In this document: positions 7,073-7,820 of the stretch, piece by piece
Numbering within the stretch: the first letter of the stretch is position 1
Layout: every line of letters starts with the position of its first letter
Assembly (NCBI GenBank): GCA_903913175.1
Contig: CAIWKF010000057.1
Location: forward strand, 1 to 7,820
Source: Candidatus Staskawiczbacteria bacterium
Lineage (GTDB): Bacteria > Patescibacteriota > Minisyncoccia > Minisyncoccales > Staskawiczbacteraceae
Length of the DNA: 7,820 nucleotides
Direction of reading: 5' to 3'
Program-made: the position numbers and the translations under genes
The notes under the pieces: generated by a model
The model's input: the letters and a program-made list of their open reading frames with translations, nothing else
The model's database searches: none
Told to the model about the DNA's origin: nothing

Positions 7073-7100
7073 TTGACATACTTTTATAATTTGCTATTAT
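7073..7100 (+). promoter_or_regulatory. Extended -10 promoter of plus-strand small RNA
   Basis: A perfect TTGACA (7073-7078), a 16-nt spacer and TATTAT (7095-7100) preceded by TG at 7092-7093 form an extended -10. Transcription should begin near 7107. It is the only strong plus-strand promoter I noticed, in a window where all credible genes are on the minus strand. A separate TATAAT at 7085-7090 has no matching -35. Confidence 0.6.
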
Positions 7101-7106
7101 TAATAT

Positions 7107-7181
7107 ACAAATGGCTTCGGCCCTCTCCCACGCAAGTGGGAGTAACTATTTGAGAAGTGCCACAAGCGCTTCTTTTATTTT
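7107..7181 (+). ncRNA. Candidate small RNA antisense to the toxin gene 3' end
   Basis: A promoter at 7073-7100 and a terminator at 7152-7181 bound a transcript of about 75 nt. It would fold into three successive hairpins: GGC-UUCG-GCC (7113-7122), CUCCCAC-GCAA-GUGGGAG (7125-7142), and the terminator hairpin. The first two loops belong to the extra-stable UNCG and GNRA classes only when read on the plus strand, which supports that orientation. Bases 7146-7181 are complementary to the last 12 codons, including the stop, of the PemK/MazF-like gene. It may restrain that toxin by antisense pairing, or may be an unrelated RNA in convergent layout. No RNA family was recognised. Confidence 0.5.
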
Positions 7182-7553
7182 AGAAAATTCTTCTTCTGAA
7201 ATATCACCAACTTTATACTGCAATCTTTTTGCATCAATTAAGCGAAGTTGTGTAAGAATAACAACACTTACATGATCATCAATTTTTTCGCCATCAGTAA
7301 CCAATGATATACGAAAATAATATTTTCCTGTTTTTTCTGTTCTTGTAAGTGGCAATACCCAAACAACTTCATTATTAAATTTCCGTAAAATAAGCACTGG
7401 TCTTAAATAATTTTCGCCACTACCATCTTGTTCAAAACCAATATTCTCGCCAAATGAAGAAAACCAAACTTCGCGTTCATGAAAAAATGGTCTTTTTTTC
7501 TCATTATGTATTTTTGTTTTTTTCTCATGCCATTTTTTGTAATCTTTTTGCAT
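7146..7553 (-). CDS. PemK/MazF-family toxin-like protein
   Basis: This 135-aa protein resembles MazF/PemK mRNA interferases, which cut RNA at specific sequences. Visible family landmarks are REVWFSSFGENIGFEQDG (27-44; beta-strand 1 and the G-x-EQ loop), RPVLIL (51-56), VLPLT (66-70), the TQLRLIDAKRL segment (101-111) corresponding to the DQV-S-R stretch of MazF, and GDISEEEFSKIKEAL (116-130), the closing helix. A basic, Lys-rich extension of about 26 residues precedes the core, as in many Patescibacterial members. Length is normal, so the gene looks intact. No MazE-like antitoxin gene lies beside it in this window. It starts 25 nt after the reverse transcriptase stop, suggesting co-transcription. 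No clear SD precedes the ATG. Its 3' end overlaps the plus-strand small RNA. Toxicity is inferred from family; catalytic residues were not checked against a structure. Confidence 0.85.
   Translation of the reverse strand: MQKDYKKWHEKKTKIHNEKKRPFFHEREVWFSSFGENIGFEQDGSGENYLRPVLILRKFNNEVVWVLPLTRTEKTGKYYFRISLVTDGEKIDDHVSVVILTQLRLIDAKRLQYKVGDISEEEFSKIKEALVALLK
7152..7181 (+). terminator. Intrinsic terminator of the plus-strand small RNA
   Basis: The stem AGAAGTGC/GCGCTTCT (7153-7160 with 7166-7173; 8 bp including one G-T, plus a further G-T at its base) has a CACAA loop and is followed by TTTTATTTT (7173-7181, sharing its first base with the stem). On the other strand the same bases encode the C-terminal residues of the PemK/MazF-like protein, so the signal sits within a coding sequence and could partly reflect coding constraint. 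Confidence 0.55.
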
Positions 7554-7578
7554 AGGATTTTTACTTTTTTACCTTTAC

Positions 7579-7820
7579 CTAAATTATTGAGCAAATTTTT
7601 CCATAACTTCCACAGGTATAAACATATGGATAAAAATGTGATAAAAGGTCTTTTAAAAGCATTTTTTTACGAAGTTTAATAGTATTATATTTCTTCATAA
7701 GTCCAATGTAGGAATTTATACTAGATAAAAATTTATTTTTTACTTCTCTTGACCTATAAAAATTATTTACTTTTTTAAAATTTTTCCAATACTGAATTTT
7801 TTTATAAAACTCTCCTTTTG
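7579..7820 (-). CDS. Reverse transcriptase C-terminus, DGR-like (partial)
   Basis: An open frame of 79 codons enters from the right edge (first full codon at 7818) and stops with TAG at 7579-7581. No start lies in the window, so it is the C-terminal part of a longer protein. The motif FLSSINSYIGLMKKYNTIKL (30-49), followed by RKKML, and YPYVYTCGSYGK (63-74) matches my knowledge of the thumb-side C-termini of diversity-generating retroelement reverse transcriptases, where NSYLGxLKH..T.KLRK is typical. Such enzymes copy a template repeat with adenine-directed errors to diversify a target gene. The catalytic YxDD motif would lie outside the window, so activity cannot be judged. I found no convincing template/variable repeat pair here. 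Other related RT classes remain possible. Confidence 0.65.
   Translation of the reverse strand, partial: KGEFYKKIQYWKNFKKVNNFYRSREVKNKFLSSINSYIGLMKKYNTIKLRKKMLLKDLLSHFYPYVYTCGSYGKICSII

Noticed and set aside
7111..7275. Plus-strand ORF starting ATGGCTTCGGCC, about 54 codons
   Set aside because: It has no SD, starts at the predicted hairpin of the small RNA and runs antisense through the toxin gene; the peptide is Ser/Ala-rich low-complexity.
7597..7645. Cluster of DnaA-box-like 9-mers (TTTTCCATA, ACTTCCACA, TTATCCATA, TTTATCACA) suggesting a replication origin
   Set aside because: The stretch codes for the conserved C-terminus of the reverse transcriptase (YPYVYTCGSYGK), and each 9-mer has at least one mismatch, so coding explains the sequence better.

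Overview
Organism: the window looks like a Candidate Phyla Radiation (Patescibacteria/Parcubacteria-type) genome. The DNA is AT-rich, nearly all genes lie on the minus strand with 4-nt overlaps and almost no Shine-Dalgarno sequences, and the gene families fit (a giant signal-peptide plus C-terminal-TM surface protein with a YWVGG..GNWSD solenoid entry motif, a Bro-N protein, a MazF/PemK-like protein and a DGR-type reverse transcriptase tail). This placement is from family recognition only.

Right edge (7820 to 7146, minus strand): the last 79 codons of a reverse transcriptase whose C-terminal motif resembles diversity-generating retroelement (DGR) RTs. A full-length PemK/MazF-family toxin-like gene follows after 25 nt. 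Its 3' end is overlapped on the opposite strand by what looks like a complete small-RNA gene: extended -10 promoter, three consecutive hairpins (the first two with UUCG and GCAA tetraloops), and an intrinsic terminator lying inside the toxin coding sequence.

Centre (6972 to 534, minus strand): a three-gene chain in which both junctions are ATGA overlaps. It consists of a truncated Bro-N (99 aa), a 1928-aa secreted and membrane-anchored surface protein, and a 119-aa membrane-anchored protein. A promoter with a perfect TATAAT lies upstream of the chain. The giant protein carries duplicated N-terminal beta domains, a duplicated beta-solenoid of about 250 residues per unit, OmpL47/Ig-like repeats with paired cysteines, an FN3-like domain, a low-complexity linker, a helical region, a carboxypeptidase-regulatory-like domain and a TM anchor. 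Two segments inside the solenoid are 52-65% GC in the lines I counted, in an otherwise AT-rich gene, and both fall in the same half of the duplicated unit.

Left edge (527 to 79, minus strand): an apparently autonomous transcription unit with no conventional protein gene. It has TTGACA-N17-TAGTAT, a leader with a 24-nt inverted repeat and a competing third copy, the only strong Shine-Dalgarno sequence I saw in the window (followed by a 21-codon ORF), a GC-rich core with many hairpins, and a terminator hairpin. I could not match it to tmRNA, RNase P RNA, SRP RNA or a riboswitch class. It is one of the two best candidates for something undescribed; the other is the antisense RNA at the toxin gene.
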